DNA of 64,000 bases from Atriophallophorus winterbourni (GCA_013407085.1 JACCGJ010003439.1:29429-93428); one strand, 5' to 3'. Counted from the first letter of the stretch, positions 1-11,434 are shown. Notes: a model not told the origin generated them from the letters alone. Translations and numbers: made by a program.

Positions 1-863
1 CAGTCAATTCCTGTAGTTTATGGTGGTTTTGTTTTGTTTGTGTTTGTACCGCCGAAGCGAACTCTGTAGACGGTGGTCGCGGTTCAACGGCATCTATATC
101 CTCCTTCGCAGTTAACAGCCAGGTCTTCACTTGACCGCCATGACGACGACGCCAAGTCAGAATGTGTTGCCAGTCAATAACAAGTAACGTGAGCGATGAA
201 TCTGTATTTCCAAGGATGAAACCAAGCCAGAGTAGTCTTCGCTGTTGGATTTCAACGGAATGTGGTGGCAATCCGTTGTATCGCGCTGAAACGACGATAA
301 ATATATCGGATGGCCAAGCTTACCCTAAGCCACTCATCGTCGAACACTTCTGATGAACGGAAATATTGTGATCTCAGCAGCCACGTATCGTATTCAAAGC
401 TGTACAGGGCCGATCGGTGCTTGAAACACGTGTTTTATTTTTGAGGCTGAACCCGGACCTGAAACAAAGGGTGTCTTTTAGCTGCGAAATGCATTGCACG
501 GAGGATCAACCCTTATCTTCACTTCATCTTTCGCTTGAACATTTGGCAACTAAACTAACGTATTTGAAGCACGAAACAAACTGGAAACGATATTCGAATA
601 TTACAGGTACAAACAACTCACTACTTCACAGGAAAACATAACTCACATAAAGATGCAGTTATAGGCTTAAGTTGCAACGAATTATCCATTTTGCTCGCTT
701 TTTTGAAATACACTAACGGCTGAATGCACGAACTTTATACACATCAGGTGGACTGAGAAAATGGAAAATTGGATCTCAATATTCCAAGCATCATTTTGAC
801 AGATTTTACGTAGATGTCGTTTCCATTAAACGAACTCATGGAGCTTTAGACTTAATGCATATA
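1..863. other. Unassigned flank left of the Tigger copy
   Basis: The stretch from about 60 to 640 is richer in GC than most of the window and looks coding-like, but every frame is cut by stops within 60-75 codons and I recognise no domain. Because the Tigger copy (864-3230) separates it from a LINE whose first recognisable ORF1 residues start near 3298, it may be the 5' untranslated part of that LINE split by the Tigger insertion. That is inference from position only; a decayed host exon is equally possible. Confidence 0.3.
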
Positions 864-890
864 CAGTGAAACCAGGGTACAACGAATCGC
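864..890 (+). repeat. Left terminal inverted repeat of the Tigger copy
   Basis: Starts CAGTGAAACC directly after TA and continues into ACAACGAATCGC. The reverse complement of 3204-3230 aligns with it over roughly 27 bases, sharing the ACAACGAA and TCGC blocks. Confidence 0.7.
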
Positions 891-1253
891 TGGGGAGAGA
901 GTAAAATGTTCGTTAAAAGCGGAGTTCGTTGCAAGTTAAACGCATTGTCATACATGTGATTATGCCGCCGTTTTTCTGTACACGTATAAACAATGAAGAA
1001 GTGAAGAATGTCTTACATTTGTGTGTTTCTCATGCGTGTAATCCATTTGAAAGTTCATGTTAATAATAGTAAATTTATTATAGAACGAAGTAGTAAAATC
1101 ATCTTGCACACACTTACAGTCCAATCTCACGTTTTCCTGAAGTAGCTTGTGATACTCTTTTGTTTAATTTTTGACTTCGCCACCGCCTCGATCTCTCTCT
1201 TCACAAATTTAAGTTCTTTTTCGACGTCTCTTTTTCTCTATCCTAAAAAATCT

Positions 1254-2372
1254 TCAGCAGAGATCAAGAGCACTCCTGGCATCTTTCACAAACGGAGCTA
1301 CGACTTCTGTGTCACTGTCTTCGTCCGACAATGGCATCGCGGCTGTTCCATCAGTTGTATCAGACTGAGACTGCATCAAATCTTGGACAATTTCCGACAC
1401 AGTTTGATCCCCAGAGGTTTGAATGTCATTGTCAAAATTCACGTACTCTTCGAAATGATCATCAGAGAGCCATCCTTCTGGATTTTCGAGCACTGGCGTG
1501 GAAGTATCCAAGACTGGTGTGGAAGAGTGTCGGAAACAATTCGCTATTGTGTCCTCCGACACGTTTCTCCAGGCGGTTCTAGCGATGAACATGGCATCTA
1601 GCACGTTCAGCTTGAAATTTTCCCTTTTTTCTTGGGCAATGTGGAGTAGGTATCGATGAGTCACAGCCTATCAGTAGTTCACCTTGAAGTTCTGAATGAT
1701 CCCCTGATCACATGGCGAGAGAACTGAAGTGGTGTTGGGAGGAAGACAACAAATCTTCACCGATTTCAGTCCTGTGATCTTCCTATGTGCAGGGGCAATC
1801 TCTATCAGGAGGACAACCTTTCTTTTTTCCATTGTTATGCGATGATCAAACTTTCGAACATACTCCTCGAAAAGCTGCGATGTCATCCACGCTTTTTTGT
1901 TAGCTTTGTAGGAGCATGGCAGAGTTTTGATACCACTGAAACACCGTGGTCGCTCAAAGTTCCCAATCACGAGTAGCGGCACTTTGTCAGTGCCTGTCAC
2001 GTTGGCACAGATCATGACTGTAAGTCTTTCTTTGGACTGTTTGCCTCCGCTGCATCGCTCGCCTTTCAGGGATAGTGTCTTGTTCGGCAAGCATCTGTAG
2101 AACAATCCCGTCTCATCGCAATTGCAGATGTCTTGCGTTTCGTAGGTGGCCAGAATTTCCGGGAGCTTCGTTTGGAGCCAGTCGTCTGTCAGATCAGTGT
2201 TGACACTGGCACTTTCACCGACGATGGCCTTGTAGACTATCCCTTTTCGCCCCTTCAAACGATCACGCCATCCGGTCGTTGGACTAAAGTTGTCCATTCC
2301 TAGTTCAGTCGCAATCTGCAGTGCCTTCATCAGTAGGATCAGACCGCTGACGGGAGCGTTCTGGGCACGAGC
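1254..2372 (-). pseudogene. Tigger transposase exon 2 (DDE catalytic domain), inactivated
   Basis: Begins after a TTGTTGTTGCAG splice acceptor (2373-2384) with ARAQNAPVSGL, continuing the HTH region, and includes a GWRDRLKGRKGI block. The DDE_1 catalytic domain follows: first aspartate in CNCDETGLFYR, third in SPCDQGIIQNF. The second catalytic block reads LLIEIAPAH where the family has LL-x-D-N-x-PAH, so the aspartate and its neighbour asparagine are lost. Two consecutive stops (TGA 1671-1673, TAG 1668-1670) interrupt the C-terminal region, which resumes with THRYLLHIAQEKRENF and runs through an acidic tail to a stop at 1254. This is a fossil of an enzyme that cut and pasted the element's DNA. 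Confidence 0.85.
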
Positions 2373-2543
2373 CTGCAACAACAAAACAGGTAGGCCTAAT
2401 TAGTGTTTGCAAGAATAATTTTCTTTCGTTTCGGTTTTATTTGCTGGATTTCTTTTTTTCTTTTTTTCTTTTTGTTAAGGATATGGAAGGCAATAAATTT
2501 ATTCTTTATAATGCAATTAAAGTGTGAAAATTTATTACCGTAC

Positions 2544-2804
2544 CTGCTTGAACCATGTCAGTACGGCTTCATTCAGTAAATCGTGCTTGTCAGTCGGGCC
2601 AGCTCGCTGTCGCTTTCTTTCTGGCATGAATGTTGTTTCAGAGAGTTGCTTCTTCTGCTGCAGGAAGATGGACAGCGTTGATTTTGCTATGCCATATATT
2701 TTTAGCAATTTCAGATTTTGTCATTTGTCCATTCTCCACTGCAGCTAAAATTTCCCTTTTTTCTCTAGGCTAAACTGCTCTCGTTTTCGTTGTCTGTCAG
2801 CCAT
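2544..2804 (-). pseudogene. Tigger transposase exon 1 (DNA-binding N-terminus), frameshifted
   Basis: Reading leftwards from the ATG at 2802-2804 the frame opens MADRQRKREQFSLEKKGK, then shifts and continues with a helix-turn-helix segment (KILAAVENGQMTKSEIAK), shifts again, and goes on through YGIAKSTLSIFL and PTDKHDLLNEAVLTWFKQ. This is the order of the CENP-B/psq-type DNA-binding N-terminus of Tigger/Jerky transposases, which binds the terminal repeats. At least two frameshifts make it non-functional. The exon ends in CAG followed by GTACGG, a good splice donor, at 2544/2543, in phase 0 with exon 2. Confidence 0.8.
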
Positions 2805-3203
2805 CGTGTAACTGCAGAAGGGAATGAAGTGAATGCAATTTGTCATGTGTCTGTGATTACCAGTCACAGAGAATTCACGTGATTTTCTTGTGCGTGCGTG
2901 CGAGTCAGTTAGCACACTGTAGGCCAGGCTGCCTGTGTCTCGCCAAGCTGTGTCAGTTCTATTCTTAGCGCACTGCAGGCCACTCTTGACGGAGCGTTGT
3001 GGGCTAAAGGCAAAACAAAGCGAGTTCGTTGTATTTATGAACTTTATTGAACAAGCATAGCTGTCGGGAACCTGTACAGTGTTCGTAATAGGCGAGATGC
3101 GTAACGAACAGATTCGTTGTACGCATGTTTTAAATAGGCTTACAAAGAAGGAATTTATTTGGGAAATCATGGTGTGTTCGTTCGAACCGGGAATTCGTTG
3201 AAA

Positions 3204-3230
3204 GCGAGTTCGTTGTAGTGGGTTCATCAC
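3204..3230 (-). repeat. Right terminal inverted repeat of the Tigger copy
   Basis: Contains the reverse complement of the ACAACGAACTCGC block of the left end. The outermost CACTG expected at this end has mutated, so the exact boundary and the TA duplication on this side cannot be read with certainty. Confidence 0.6.
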
Positions 3231-3279
3231 CCAGTTACATGTGGATCTTAATCCTTTAGTTTGAAATCTGAAACCAACC

Positions 3280-4935
3280 CCAGCCGTATCGATTTTTGTG
3301 CTCCGATTTGTACTTTTGGTTGACCTCGGTAACATAAAACGATCTGATGTTCGCGAAATGTGCGTCGTCTGCAAGAAAGGCGTCAGTGATAAGGTCAAAT
3401 CTGTCACGTGTCGCAATTGTTCCCACACATGTCACGCAAAATGTGACAAATCATTGACCCTGGAGGCGTTATCGATCCTGAATGATGAAAACGCCTGGTG
3501 TATGCTACGTGTGCAAAAGTTGTCGAGCTCAACCAAACGCAGATTTAACTGCACGAACAAGTGTTGAGCAAAGCAACCTGGATGATCGGATACTGTGCTT
3601 ATAGCTTATCACACAAGCCTAGAAGACTTCGGTAGAGACTCTGGTAACCGCTCAGAATTCTCCTTATGCCAGTATAGGTTTCAATAAATCGGGAGCGACT
3701 GACGGTTATACCAGTCAGATAAACGCTGCATCTTCGGAGAACTTTCAACACGAAGTTTCAGCTGTTGCAAATGTGCCGTGAGTCTTGAAGAGTGTCCTTC
3801 TAATCAAAAAGTCACCTTTCCAATGAGACGGTTAAAGACCTGCCTTTCCAAAACATTCCTGGTCCGCAAAAAGATTCGGATCCAAGGCCACCTAGTCATC
3901 TGAAGGTTCAGCGAAAACCCTCAGGTTCAAAACCAAAAGTCACGGTGCAAAACAATCCCAAAGTGGACATCATTGGTACTCAATCTAAGGCAGTTGAAAC
4001 GTCCCGCAACCAGCGAAAGCGCCAGGCACACAATGTACATTCGCTCCAAGGAGTAAGCGTGATTTTCACCAGGGTAAATGAAACGAGTGCCACCTTACTA
4101 GGGACAGGCTAAAGCACGATAAAGACGAATGGAAAAGGTTGTGTAGCAACATGGACTTGGAGCCAGTTGAACCACTATCATTGATACGACTGAATCGTAA
4201 ACCTACTTCTTCAAATCTGGACGAGTCAAGATTGCTTAAAATGACGGTCCACTCTGAAAGGGATGTAGAAAGCATATTACTATCCGCTTTTCTCCTGCGT
4301 AGGGAGCTTTCAGATACCACTGCAAGGATTTTTGCTGATGTGCCCTGGTGGGAAAGGGCCCGAAAGTACCAGCAACAAGACCAAACGAAACAGAGGGATG
4401 ATCGAAGTATAATCCTTTTGGGAGTTCCAGAAGCTGATGAAGCAACTGATAAAGCAGTGCAGCGCAAACACAATCAGCTACAATTGAGATTCCTCAGTGA
4501 TATAATTGACTTTCATGATGTAGCTGTAACGGACACTTTCCGCATCCCTAAATCTATGAATTATAAGGACATCGGTCCTAAGCCCTTTAAAATAACGTTC
4601 TTGCGGAAAGATATGTTAAACACGGTCAAAACACGTTGAGAAAAAGGCCGCAGACTAATGCCACGAGAATTTAGACTAGGTGCATCGAAACACCATATTG
4701 TAAAGGTAGATGCACCACGAAGTTTAATAGAAACACTAGCAACTCAATCAGTAGTTGACGTGTCATAAAGAAATTCAGCCGATACTATGGATCACTGTAT
4801 TCCAACAGTGCAACCTCAAAACGATCAAGCATCCTTGCAAGCAAAAAACCTTCAGTTGCCGGCTCTGGAGGAGTTGAAGAAAACGAAAGCTAGGCTTCGC
4901 ACTGTCCTGTTTGGTACATTAGCTGAGGAGTAAGT
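3280..4935 (+). pseudogene. LINE (CR1/Jockey-like) ORF1 with PHD finger and RRM-like domain, broken
   Basis: The ORF1 protein of this retrotransposon group is an RNA-binding chaperone. The copy starts with a PHD finger at about 3358-3535: CVVC, CRNC and HAKC are in frame, and the last zinc pair (CKSC) is one frame over, marking a frameshift near 3495. A shifting, stop-interrupted linker follows. From 4139 to 4639 there is an open stretch with an L1-type RRM-like core (SIILLGVPE, then VTDTFRIPKS and KPFKITFLRKDML). The C-terminal part (4640-4930) has stops at the RW position and again after VVDVS. It ends LPALEELKKTKARL and a stop. No endonuclease follows this copy; a hammerhead repeat fragment comes next. 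Confidence 0.7.
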
Positions 4936-4949
4936 AATTTCACAATTTG

Positions 4950-5055
4950 CGGCCACTTTCGAATAAGGTTCGTACAACGGACCACGATGTTCAAACGTGG
5001 AATCATATAGTAAGTGCCGGGGATGTGAGCAACACATAACTTTGATCATCCATTT
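4950..5055. repeat. Hammerhead-repeat family B fragment with inverted junction
   Basis: The left half (about 4960-5010) matches family B on the minus strand (GTTCGTACAACG, CACGATGTTCAAAC), and the right half (about 5015-5050) matches family B on the plus strand (GGGGATGTGAGCAACAC). The same inverted junction occurs in the copy at 21850-22035. The ribozyme itself is not included. It sits between the two LINE copies. Confidence 0.6.
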
Positions 5056-5318
5056 ATTCATTCAAGTTTATTCAAATGTTTCAGAATAGACGTTCCTTTG
5101 GCTCCTATGGTAGCACATATGCAACAGCTAATTTTCCATATTGATATTCCCTTGCGTATATCTCTGAACAATAACACGAAAAGCGTCTGAAACCAATTTA
5201 AAAGCTATGGCTAGAATAGCGCAAGACTCGGCATCAAAGGCTATAAGGTGACGTTTCCCATACTCGGATATCATTACCAGTGCAAAAGGATTAGCAAACA
5301 ATAGAAAGGCAAGATATT

Positions 5319-6278
5319 TTGAACACGGTCAAAACTCGTTGGGAAAATGGCCGCAGACAAATGCCGCGAGAAATTAGACTAAGCGCATTGAAACTTCATA
5401 TTGGAAAGATAGATGCACCACGAAGTTCAATAGAAACACTACTAAATCAATCAGTAGTTGACGTGTCAGAAACAAATTCATATCACTGTATTCCAACAGT
5501 ACAATCTCAAAACGATCAAACATCCTTGCAAGCAAAAAACCTTCAGATGCCGACTCTGGAGGAACGCACATTCGGTGAGTTGATATACGATATTCCTCTT
5601 TATAACCACATTACATTTAATACCCGATACCGCGGAAACGATTTACCCACTCTCTTAGATCTCGTTTTGACACGCAATGAACATGACATTGATAACGTTG
5701 TATACGAAAGTCCACCGGGACTAAGTGATCACGTCGTCATCCAGTTTGACTATCTGTTTGAAGCTGTAAGAAAAAATGATGCCCGTAAAACAGTTAGACG
5801 GATCATCACTATCTCGTTGAGTGACGCTCTGAGAAACATGATTAACTGCAAACCGGAAACCAGCAACTTACATGAGTTTTGGATATGGCTAATATCTAAT
5901 CTCAAAAGTTTAATTGAAGTGAGCTCCGAATCTGTTCTCAGGAACTCAAGAAAAAACCTTGAATTTAAACTAAGTAGCAGAACTCGTAAGTGGTTAACGA
6001 TACAAAACATTGCTTGGCGACATCATCGGCAAAACCTATCATCAGAGACCTGGGAAACATTCCGTTTATGGCGGAACAAAGTAAATAAATTTGTCATCCA
6101 AGATAAGTTGTGCTTCCAAGAAGTTATATCACACATGATGGAGCGAATCACCAAAATACAGTACCGTATGGTTGACGATCAAGCTAAGGTGACACCTGGA
6201 GTTGCGTCCGTGAACACATCAGCTGAACCAACAATAACTGCAGCAGAAACTGTTGAATCTTTAGCCACGTTTTATTAA
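5319..6278 (+). pseudogene. LINE copy 2: ORF1 C-terminus fused in frame to the endonuclease tail and RT leader
   Basis: An open frame of 319 codons. The first ~80 residues repeat the end of ORF1 seen at 4615-4870 (NTVKTRWENG, VDAPRSSIETLL, QSVVDVSE, LQAKNLQMPTLEE). At about 5570 it jumps straight into the C-terminal part of an AP-type endonuclease: LLDLVLTRNEHDIDNVVYES and GLSDHVVIQFDYLF, holding the SDH triad residues. The leader of the reverse transcriptase follows. The N-terminal endonuclease, with its catalytic Glu and Asp residues, is missing, so this is an internal deletion that kept the frame. It stops at TAA just before the RT core. No promoter or start context supports a working gene. 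Confidence 0.75.
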
Positions 6279-7655
6279 ACGGTATTCAACCCTAGAGAAC
6301 ATGCAATAAACATCCCAAATCAAACACGTTCAAAGACGGTTGCCCTAAGTGAAATAAATGTCACTTCGAAACGCGTCCTGCAAGCTTTATTTAATATAAA
6401 AACCGGAAAGTCACCTGGGGCCGACGAAATAACCCCACTAATATTGAAGCAATGTGCGAGTTTGCTATACAAACCACTCACATACTTGTTCGAGCAAACA
6501 CTGGCAATTTGAGTGATTCGTACATATTGGAAACGCGGAATAATCTTTCATATTTATAAACGTGGAAATCGCCCCGGTGTTTCGAATTGCCGACCCATTG
6601 CTCTGTTACCAGTGATTTCAAAATTACTTGTTGCTGACGATCCAATGAAACATTTCGAAAATAATAAGTTGCCTTCGAGGAACCAGCATGGAATTAGACG
6701 TAATTATTTCTGATTGTCTAATTTACTGGTAACGCTAGATGATTGGACAAAATCGGTAGAAAATTGGCAAGCAATACACTCCTTCTACTTAGATATCTCA
6801 AAAGCATTCGATCGTGTTGACCATATTGTACTACTGCAGAAGCTTGAAAGGCTTGGTATCACTGGAAATTTGTTGAATATACTAAATGACTACCTAACAA
6901 AACGCACTACCCAGGTACGTGTTGACGGTGCATTATCAAAACCAATCACAGCAACGAGCGGAGTTCCCCTAGGTTGAGTCCTTGGTCCGATCCTCATTCT
7001 GGTTTATGTCAATGAAGTACCGGAAATTGTTCGATGTAACATTTCGGAATTTGCGAACGACATGAAGATATGGCGATTCATTCGTAGTCCAGAAGACTGT
7101 CTGCTATTACAACAAGATCATGATACGCTTCACAGCTGGTCGCTGAAGAACAAACTGCAGTTTAACTTCAACAAATGCAGGATCATGAATGTGGGGAATC
7201 GAGTAGAGTTCATATATCATATAGGTTCGCATGTCCTTGAAAATTGCAGTGAAGCAAAAGATTTGGGTGTCTGGATAAGCTCCAGTTTAAAAACCGCACT
7301 TCAAACTAAAAGCGTCATTAAAAAATCAACACGTGTCCTAAATCTACTCAAACGGGTATTTGGGAAATTCTCGCCCAAGATATTCCCAAGAATCGTGAAT
7401 ACATACTTGAGACCAGTCATGGAATACGGTATGCAATCTTGGTCTCCGTGGCTCAAGAAGGATGTTGAACTTGTGCGGCGGATCTATCACCGCTCAACAA
7501 AAGTTGTTCTCAGCGTCCGAAACAAGATTTATAAAGAAAGGATTGCTCAACTGAATTTGCTAGAATTTCCCTATCGAAGAATCAGAGGAAACCTTATCTT
7601 GCTTTACAAAAAATTTCATACACCGAGCCATCTCTTACAGGATTTATTCACGTGA
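6279..7655 (+). pseudogene. LINE copy 2: reverse transcriptase domain, inactivated
   Basis: Continues the preceding frame after stops. RT blocks in order: TGKSPGADEITP (about 6405-6440), GVSNCRPIALLPVISKLL, SRNQHGIRR, YLDISKAFDRVDH with the first catalytic Asp (about 6788-6826), TSGVPLG-stop-VLGPIL, then ISEFANDMKIW where the family has FADD, so one of the two paired catalytic aspartates is Asn. Thumb and C-terminal blocks follow (LHSWSLKNKLQFNFNKC, AKDLGVWISSSL, YLRPVMEYGMQSWSPWLKKD, RIAQLNLLEFPYRRIRGNLI). Stops lie at about 6512, 6712 and 6976. This is a CR1/Jockey-like RT that would copy LINE RNA at its target site. Confidence 0.85.
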
Positions 7656-7985
7656 ATGGATACGAGAAATTATCAGACCCATGAATATGTGCTGGTCGTA
7701 CCGCATTTCCGCCTGAATTGTAGGTATTTTTACTCTGTCCGTGCCTGTTTTTGCTTGAAACAGTTTACCTTCAACCGTTGCTCACTTCACTAGCTTGCAT
7801 GAATTTAAAACACAATTAGACGAATTTTATTGCATTATTTGTTCCCCGAACACTTATATACTGCTAAATCTACTTCTTTATCTTGTTTATACACTTAAAT
7901 TTCAATTTTTAGCATCCTATGATTGTTGTTAGGCTTGTTGCTTTTTAGACCATTAAAAACCTTGAATTACCTTGAATTACCTTGT
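7656..7985 (+). mobile_element. LINE copy 2: C-terminal remnant and 3' end with decamer repeat
   Basis: Frameshifted remains of the last RT residues (about 7660-7820) pass into an AT-rich 3' untranslated region. It ends in CATTAAAA followed by two perfect copies of CTTGAATTAC (7961-7980) and a partial third, the short 3' tandem repeat expected at a CR1-like terminus. The same ending recurs at about 41233-41270, which fixes this as the family's 3' end. Confidence 0.7.
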
Positions 7986-7990
7986 GTTCT

Positions 7991-9530
7991 AGGGTGCTTC
8001 GATGCGCCGAACGAAGGGTGAACTTTAAGTTTGCCGTTTAGCATCATTACCACATGAAAACGTGTCGACCAGGTGATAAAAGTTGAAATATCTGTTTGCA
8101 CTAATTCTCCTTTTGTATGATAGAACGTCAAACAACGTTTCCAAATGAATACTGATCAATAAGGGAATGTATTGTAGATTTGTTTGCCTTATAAGTGCTT
8201 GGATGGTTTATAAACAAATACCGGATAAGGTCAAGCCAAATCGTTCAAACACTAGGACACTCGACCTAATTGTGAATGGGTTTAAACACGTTAAATTGTA
8301 TAAATTCGCATATGAAACTCTTCAGCTAACATCCTCACATCATCCATTTACCAAACTTATGCACTGAACGAGTGAAGGTCGATTTATGAAGATCTTTGTG
8401 TCTTGAAATAGGAAACAAATTTGCACAGTGTTGGAAAGGTGATGTTGTTTACGGATTGGATCAATCTATTTAGTTCTATAAACCCGCAATAAGTGTCCTA
8501 ATGCGCGATTAAACTTATTGTATTGCTTTCTCTGAGTAGTGGCTTGTGTGAAAAAAAAGCGTGACATTCGGTTAATTTTTAGACTTCATCGCTTTATCGC
8601 ATTCGCAAGTGCCTCCAGTGTGCATGACTTAATAGTTCGGCTAAGTCCGTCTTAGTGAAAAATGGATTGAATGTTCAAATTTTACTGAAAGCAGATCAGT
8701 AATAACGGCTTGTTGTTATTCATTAGACCACAGATCTCAAGCATAAATATCTGAGAATATGCAGTGGATTTCATTTCTGGAATCTTATTTATATTCGACA
8801 TTTTGCAAGGAAACATTATAGCTATATTTTGTTGATAAATCTATCTATTTTCTACACGGGATATTACATACAATTGATGTATTTGCAACTCTGCTTTTTT
8901 AAAAGGAAATTGAATCACATTTAAGAAATGCTTTGCTGACATTTTGTGCAGGAGTCGAGTGTGTGCCGAAAATCATAGAACACAAATTATTGATTCTACA
9001 CGTAGATAAATGGTAGTTAGGTTTCAGTGCTCCGCCGAAGAACAATTGCGTAGCTTTGATTGTACAACATTTTCAATGCGACCTGCAGAAAAATAGACAA
9101 ATGGATAGAACCACCATATTTATTAGCTATTCAGAATTGCTTAAATACGTAGCACAAGTTGTATATATAACATCAGGTTTCAAAATAAATAATGTTGTAG
9201 AGCCCCTGTAATTTACGTCAGGAGATATATAGAAACGGAAGTATTTTTTATATAACTCACGTGTACGATTAATTAGTGGAGCTGTGTTGATCTGTAAACG
9301 AAAGTGGTTTCCATTTAGGAATCTCCTGTAATTTTTTTAAAGAATGAGAATAGAACGCTTAATTCGAAATATTCGAAAGTTCAGCTTTGAATTAGTGCCT
9401 AGAAAAGGTATACAATAAAACCAAAGAAATTTATCAAATCTCAAATTTCTAAGTTTGCTCTTGATCATTGAAAGACAAGCTAAATTTTGCGTGTAAGGTT
9501 TGTACGATAACCGTGTTCAACTGACTGTGC
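7991..9530. other. AT-rich non-coding stretch
   Basis: No frame longer than about 66 codons, no domain, and no copy of the repeat families seen elsewhere. I see nothing functional here. Confidence 0.5.
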
Positions 9531-9534
9531 CAAA

Positions 9535-9895
9535 TCCGATGTAGATGAGGTCAAACCCAAGAACATAAACAAAATCCTTATTTGCATGCAGTTCCATCAC
9601 AAACACCACAGAACCAGTTTCGTTCTGCTTGTGCTCATCATATAGGAACAGTACAATCCTAATCTGTGTTCCTTGTATGAGTGGAAGAAACGAAAACACG
9701 TTGCGCTTGTATGCCACTGTTGGATAAGCTTGGGACGATCAACCAGTTCAATCACATGAGCACACACACGTGTAGATAGGGCGTAAGCCAAGATTATAAA
9801 CAAACATCTTTATTTAGTTGCATATCTGTCACACACACGCACACACACATCCCACTAATGATTCGGGGCAGTTTGCACTTACCGGCTAGGGACAG
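9535..9895 (-). repeat. Hammerhead-repeat family A, degenerate dimer
   Basis: Two head-to-tail units on the minus strand, about 244 bp apart. They share TATGCCACTGTTGGATAAG, TTTGCATGCA and the CACACA-rich end with other family A copies. Hammerhead relics lie at about 9605-9645 (TGATGA core and GAAA kept, stem II altered) and 9850-9890 (core badly mutated). Neither looks able to cleave. Confidence 0.7.
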
Positions 9896-10185
9896 TGTGA
9901 TCAGCAACGACCGAAATAGGTCATGTATGGATTTTTGTTTATATTTGACAGCAATTTTGATAGCAAATGTCATGTAAACGATTTCATTCGGAGATATTTT
10001 AGATCGATTTTAAACCGATAAATAAATAAAACCGATATCTAATTGGATTTAGTAAGACAGGATCAAATGTATATGTATGCATAATAATAATAATATATCG
10101 ATCGTATGAAGAAAATGATTTTGTAGTTCAAACTTTTTCTGGGATATATCCGTGAAGGATTTAAACGGCGCGTCAACTAACTTTG

Positions 10186-10240
10186 TTACTGAAAATTCGT
10201 GAACACGAATAAAGTCATTCTTCTTCTTCTTCTTCTACAT
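10186..10240 (-). repeat. (GAA)n plus palindrome repeat, copy 1
   Basis: On the minus strand: a GAA tract, then ATGACTTT, then a 7-bp-arm palindrome (10195-10210, arms ATTCGTG/CACGAAT), then TTTCAG. The same order of parts occurs at 41666-41730 and 61410-61470, so it is a dispersed unit rather than a simple microsatellite. Confidence 0.65.
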
Positions 10241-10241
10241 T

Positions 10242-11434
10242 GTGTTATACTCTCGTCTATTTAAATATTCGGAAGGTGTATTGCTCTAAATAATCAAATA
10301 ACATGAGATAATTTACCAGAATTAGTGAAGTGGAAAATCATTTTTGGTTTAAGGAAGAGGGTGCGCTGACAAATGTATAAAATAAAGGCGCATGCATTTT
10401 TAATTAATTAATTATCAATTAATTAATTTTAGAATTGAAGAAACGCTTCCAGATTGAAAGAAATTTATGTGCTATCGGTTAGCGCAGTTTGGGTAACACT
10501 TCACTTGTGACACAGAAACTTCATCAAACTATGTGTGATATTGAGGACAAGGCAACAGGAGCGATAACAGTCAACCAGCCACTTATGTTTCTACCTTACT
10601 TCTATTTATTCATGTTCTTTTCCCTGACTATCTATCACACTCGATCTGACGAAGCTTCTGTGTCAGAAGTGGAACGTTACCAAAAACTGCTGTAACCGAT
10701 TGAAAAGAAAATTTCTTTCGAACATGGAAACACGATCGGTCTCACACATATTCTAATAAAAAGCTTCCTAGTAATGTTTCTGAAAACGGTGACGCAATCT
10801 TACCCGATAACTTCAGCTCTACTGAAGAGTATGTTAAATCAATTTCAGCGCACGAAATAATGATATAGATGGCGCCAAATCGAAAACAATTTCTATTTCA
10901 TACCGACCAGATAATGAATACATCCGGTGCATCTGATGTCAGATTTGATATGCAATAAATGTGTAGAAAACTGCCAATGAATATATCATCAGTATAATGA
11001 TGGACAAACTCGAAGAGCGAAAAATTACGACAAAATTATTAGAAGCAATATAATCACTTCGCAATGTTATGTAATCTTATGTAGAAACGAATACACACTG
11101 TCATCTTTTTTTGAAAAATATTAATGGTTTATGTTTATACTATTCAACCTGTGGTGATGTGAATTTTTAATAGTAATACTAATTCTCAAACAGTGTTAGT
11201 TACTTTTCGGGAAAAATTTTGTAATTAGGTTATATCCGACAAATCGAGTTTTTCTCGCTTAAAAGCGCGATCAACTCTCCTTACGAATAATATTCGACAT
11301 GAAAAATATCATTTGGAAGAATAAGTTTGGGAATCAAGGGCGATTGAAATCCAAACTTGATAACTGAACTATTACCAGTTCAATAACCGCTAAGACTGGT
11401 CTTGCTGCTTTTATTTACTATTGTTGATGCGTGA
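10242..11434. other. AT-rich non-coding stretch
   Basis: Holds a TTAATTAATTAA-type palindromic AT run near 10400-10430 and one 68-codon frame at 10489-10695 with no recognisable domain. No other feature is supported. Confidence 0.4.

Larger units (their letters stand above)
864..3230 (-). mobile_element. Tigger-like (pogo superfamily) DNA transposon, decayed
   Basis: A complete but inactive DNA transposon about 2.4 kb long, transcribed on the minus strand. It begins with CAGTGAAACC after a TA dinucleotide (862-863), as expected for TA-targeting Tigger elements, and the right end (about 3204-3230) carries an imperfect inverted copy of the first ~27 bases. Both subterminal regions repeat a short motif built on TTCGTTG, typical of Tigger ends. 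Between the ends lie two pieces of a transposase gene (2544-2804 and 1254-2372) separated by an intron. Frameshifts, tandem stop codons and a lost catalytic residue show it is a fossil. The right terminus is degenerate, so its last few bases are uncertain. Confidence 0.85.

Noticed and set aside
1149..1601. A 150-codon plus-strand frame
   Set aside because: It lies antisense to the C-terminal part of the Tigger transposase, which has clear family motifs.
2745..3428. A 227-codon minus-strand frame overlapping the right end of the Tigger copy and the LINE PHD finger
   Set aside because: Only its last 20 or so codons are real (start of the Tigger transposase). The rest is a shadow read across the transposon end and the opposite strand of the LINE ORF1.
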